A stretch of 64,000 nt of DNA, taken from the NCBI RefSeq assembly GCF_020379485.1, contig NC_063447.1, positions 61,555,452 to 61,619,451 of the forward strand, read 5' to 3'. A program made the position numbers and the translations under genes. The notes below the pieces were generated by a model. That model searched no databases. It was not told the DNA's origin and saw only the letters and a program-made list of their open reading frames with translations. This stretch comes from Brassica napus (taxonomy: Eukaryota > Streptophyta > Magnoliopsida > Brassicales > Brassicaceae). Below, one piece after another: positions 63,064 to 64,000 of the stretch (position 1 is the stretch's first letter; every line of letters begins with the position of its first letter).

Positions 63064-63944
63064 TCGTGGGATTAAACGCCGGCCTGGGTGATCATCGACA
63101 GCATTTGAAAAGTTTGAATAGGATTTACACATTGTAAGAATTGGGTGATTTATTAACTAGCAATTTTGTTTAACTTTTTTTTTTTGGTGATTGTTGTGGT
63201 GTCTTCGTATCGTTTCATTTGTAAAAATACATAACTTAGCATTTGTACCATTGTTACTTTCTGGCTTGTAGATAAACTTATATAATTAGGACCTCTTTAA
63301 CATTTTCTGATATTCTAGTCGTATCTATCTACCCGTATCTGTCTACCAACATAGTTCACACAACTATTGTATAATGACTTTGTTAATTCTCTTCTTTTTC
63401 TTTTAAAGAATGTTAAATTTTTCAAAAACCCTTTTTACGATCAAATGCAACTATGGTTCGAAAAGAACCTTATACAAAATAACATTTGTGATACCCTAGA
63501 TGAATGATCTAACATCTGTCATTTATATATATATGTGTGTGTTTTCTGAATTCTGATATAAATCTACGTTTTTATATTATATTTCTAGTTTGTATAAAAT
63601 AATTTAATGTTTTGTGATATAACTCTATAAATGAAAGGGAAAACATTGTATTTTTTATAATCTCAGGCGAAATTTGCATGAGTATGAAATGATTCATTAC
63701 ATATGAAACAGTAGTAAACAAGAAAGCTTTGAAAATTTGGTTGTTAGGGTGCAGTTTTTCGTCTTTTCAATAATAGTAAACTTATGTATATTCCCATTTA
63801 AATATTATAATTATCATAAAAATGAAAAATGTTTTTGATGGAAGTGGACGTAGTCATTGTAATCACCGAACATCATGGGATCTCTGTTACTATAAAGCAG
63901 TTATTATAATAACCCGTAACAACTTCACTTTGTAACCGGAGAAG
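63064..63944. other. Spacer between RPL7 and MTHFR
   Basis: About 0.9 kb of AT-rich DNA holding the divergent promoters of RPL7 and the methylenetetrahydrofolate reductase gene. No further gene seen; a kelch F-box, an ATG4 and a SET-domain gene lie here in Arabidopsis as I recall. Confidence 0.45.
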
Positions 63945-64000
63945 ATGAAGGTGATCGATAAGATCAAGTCATGGACCGATGAAGGTAAAACAACGTTCTC
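63945..64000 (+). CDS. MTHFR2: Methylenetetrahydrofolate reductase, first exon (partial)
   Basis: Only the first 56 nt are inside the window. They encode MKVIDKIKSWTDEGKTTFS, which matches the conserved start of plant methylenetetrahydrofolate reductase, the enzyme that reduces 5,10-methylene-THF to 5-methyl-THF for methionine synthesis in the cytosol. The gene order (MLO15, RPL7, then this) supports MTHFR2 (At2g44160 position) over MTHFR1. The GAGAAG just before the ATG and the absence of an upstream in-frame ATG nearby support this start. Nothing can be said about the rest of the protein. Confidence 0.85.
   Translation, partial: MKVIDKIKSWTDEGKTTF

Overview
This is nuclear DNA from a plant of the mustard family, most likely the Brassica/Raphanus lineage. 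It is AT-rich, its genes are split by many short GT-AG introns, and it carries HOL-type thiol methyltransferases, Brassicaceae-style Helitron ends and several kinds of non-autonomous transposons. From memory of the Arabidopsis thaliana map, the gene order follows the lower arm of chromosome 2 from about At2g43860 to At2g44160, with many of the Arabidopsis genes in that interval missing. I therefore read it as one fractionated copy of an ancestral crucifer block; that is inference, since no alignment was run.

Layout. 0.2-19.8 kb holds five polygalacturonase (GH28) genes, three on the minus strand (231-8069) and two on the plus strand (12615-19834). All share a four-exon structure with an exon 2 of exactly 290 nt, and the first two are a recent tandem duplication with a 2907-bp period. 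20.4-28.8 kb holds two intact eight-exon HOL-like S-adenosylmethionine methyltransferase genes with a broken HOL fragment between them. Helitron ends and a partly duplicated replication-protein-A-like fragment lie between the first gene and the fragment. 32.2-34.0 kb is the chloroplast outer-envelope channel gene OEP37. 37.5-41.2 kb is a divergent pair of plastid metabolic genes, dihydrodipicolinate reductase (lysine) and lumazine synthase (riboflavin), separated by a five-copy minisatellite. 42.5-45.3 kb has a LEA_2 gene and the nuclear gene for the C-terminal half of mitochondrial ribosomal protein L2.

45.3-52.7 kb has no gene I can support. It contains a nested set of mobile elements: a duplicated unit of about 0.4 kb hit by a 5'-truncated LINE, and by a 942-bp foldback element filled with telomere-like repeats and flanked by a perfect 9-bp target duplication. 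52.8-64.0 kb contains ARGOS-LIKE (with an overlapping upstream ORF), an ankyrin-type gene with no visible start, a 14-exon MLO15-like gene, a 0.55-kb foldback element, ribosomal protein L7 with a site II/telo-box promoter, and the first 56 nt of a methylenetetrahydrofolate reductase gene.

The genes do not form an operon or a single pathway. The tandem families (pectin hydrolysis; halide/thiocyanate methylation) are local duplications, and the rest are single-copy housekeeping or developmental genes. I did not find a convincing new biological system. The most unusual items are the foldback element with telomere-like arms, the nested insertion history around it, the in-frame stop-free 90-nt intron in the fourth polygalacturonase, and the uORF overlapping the ARL start.
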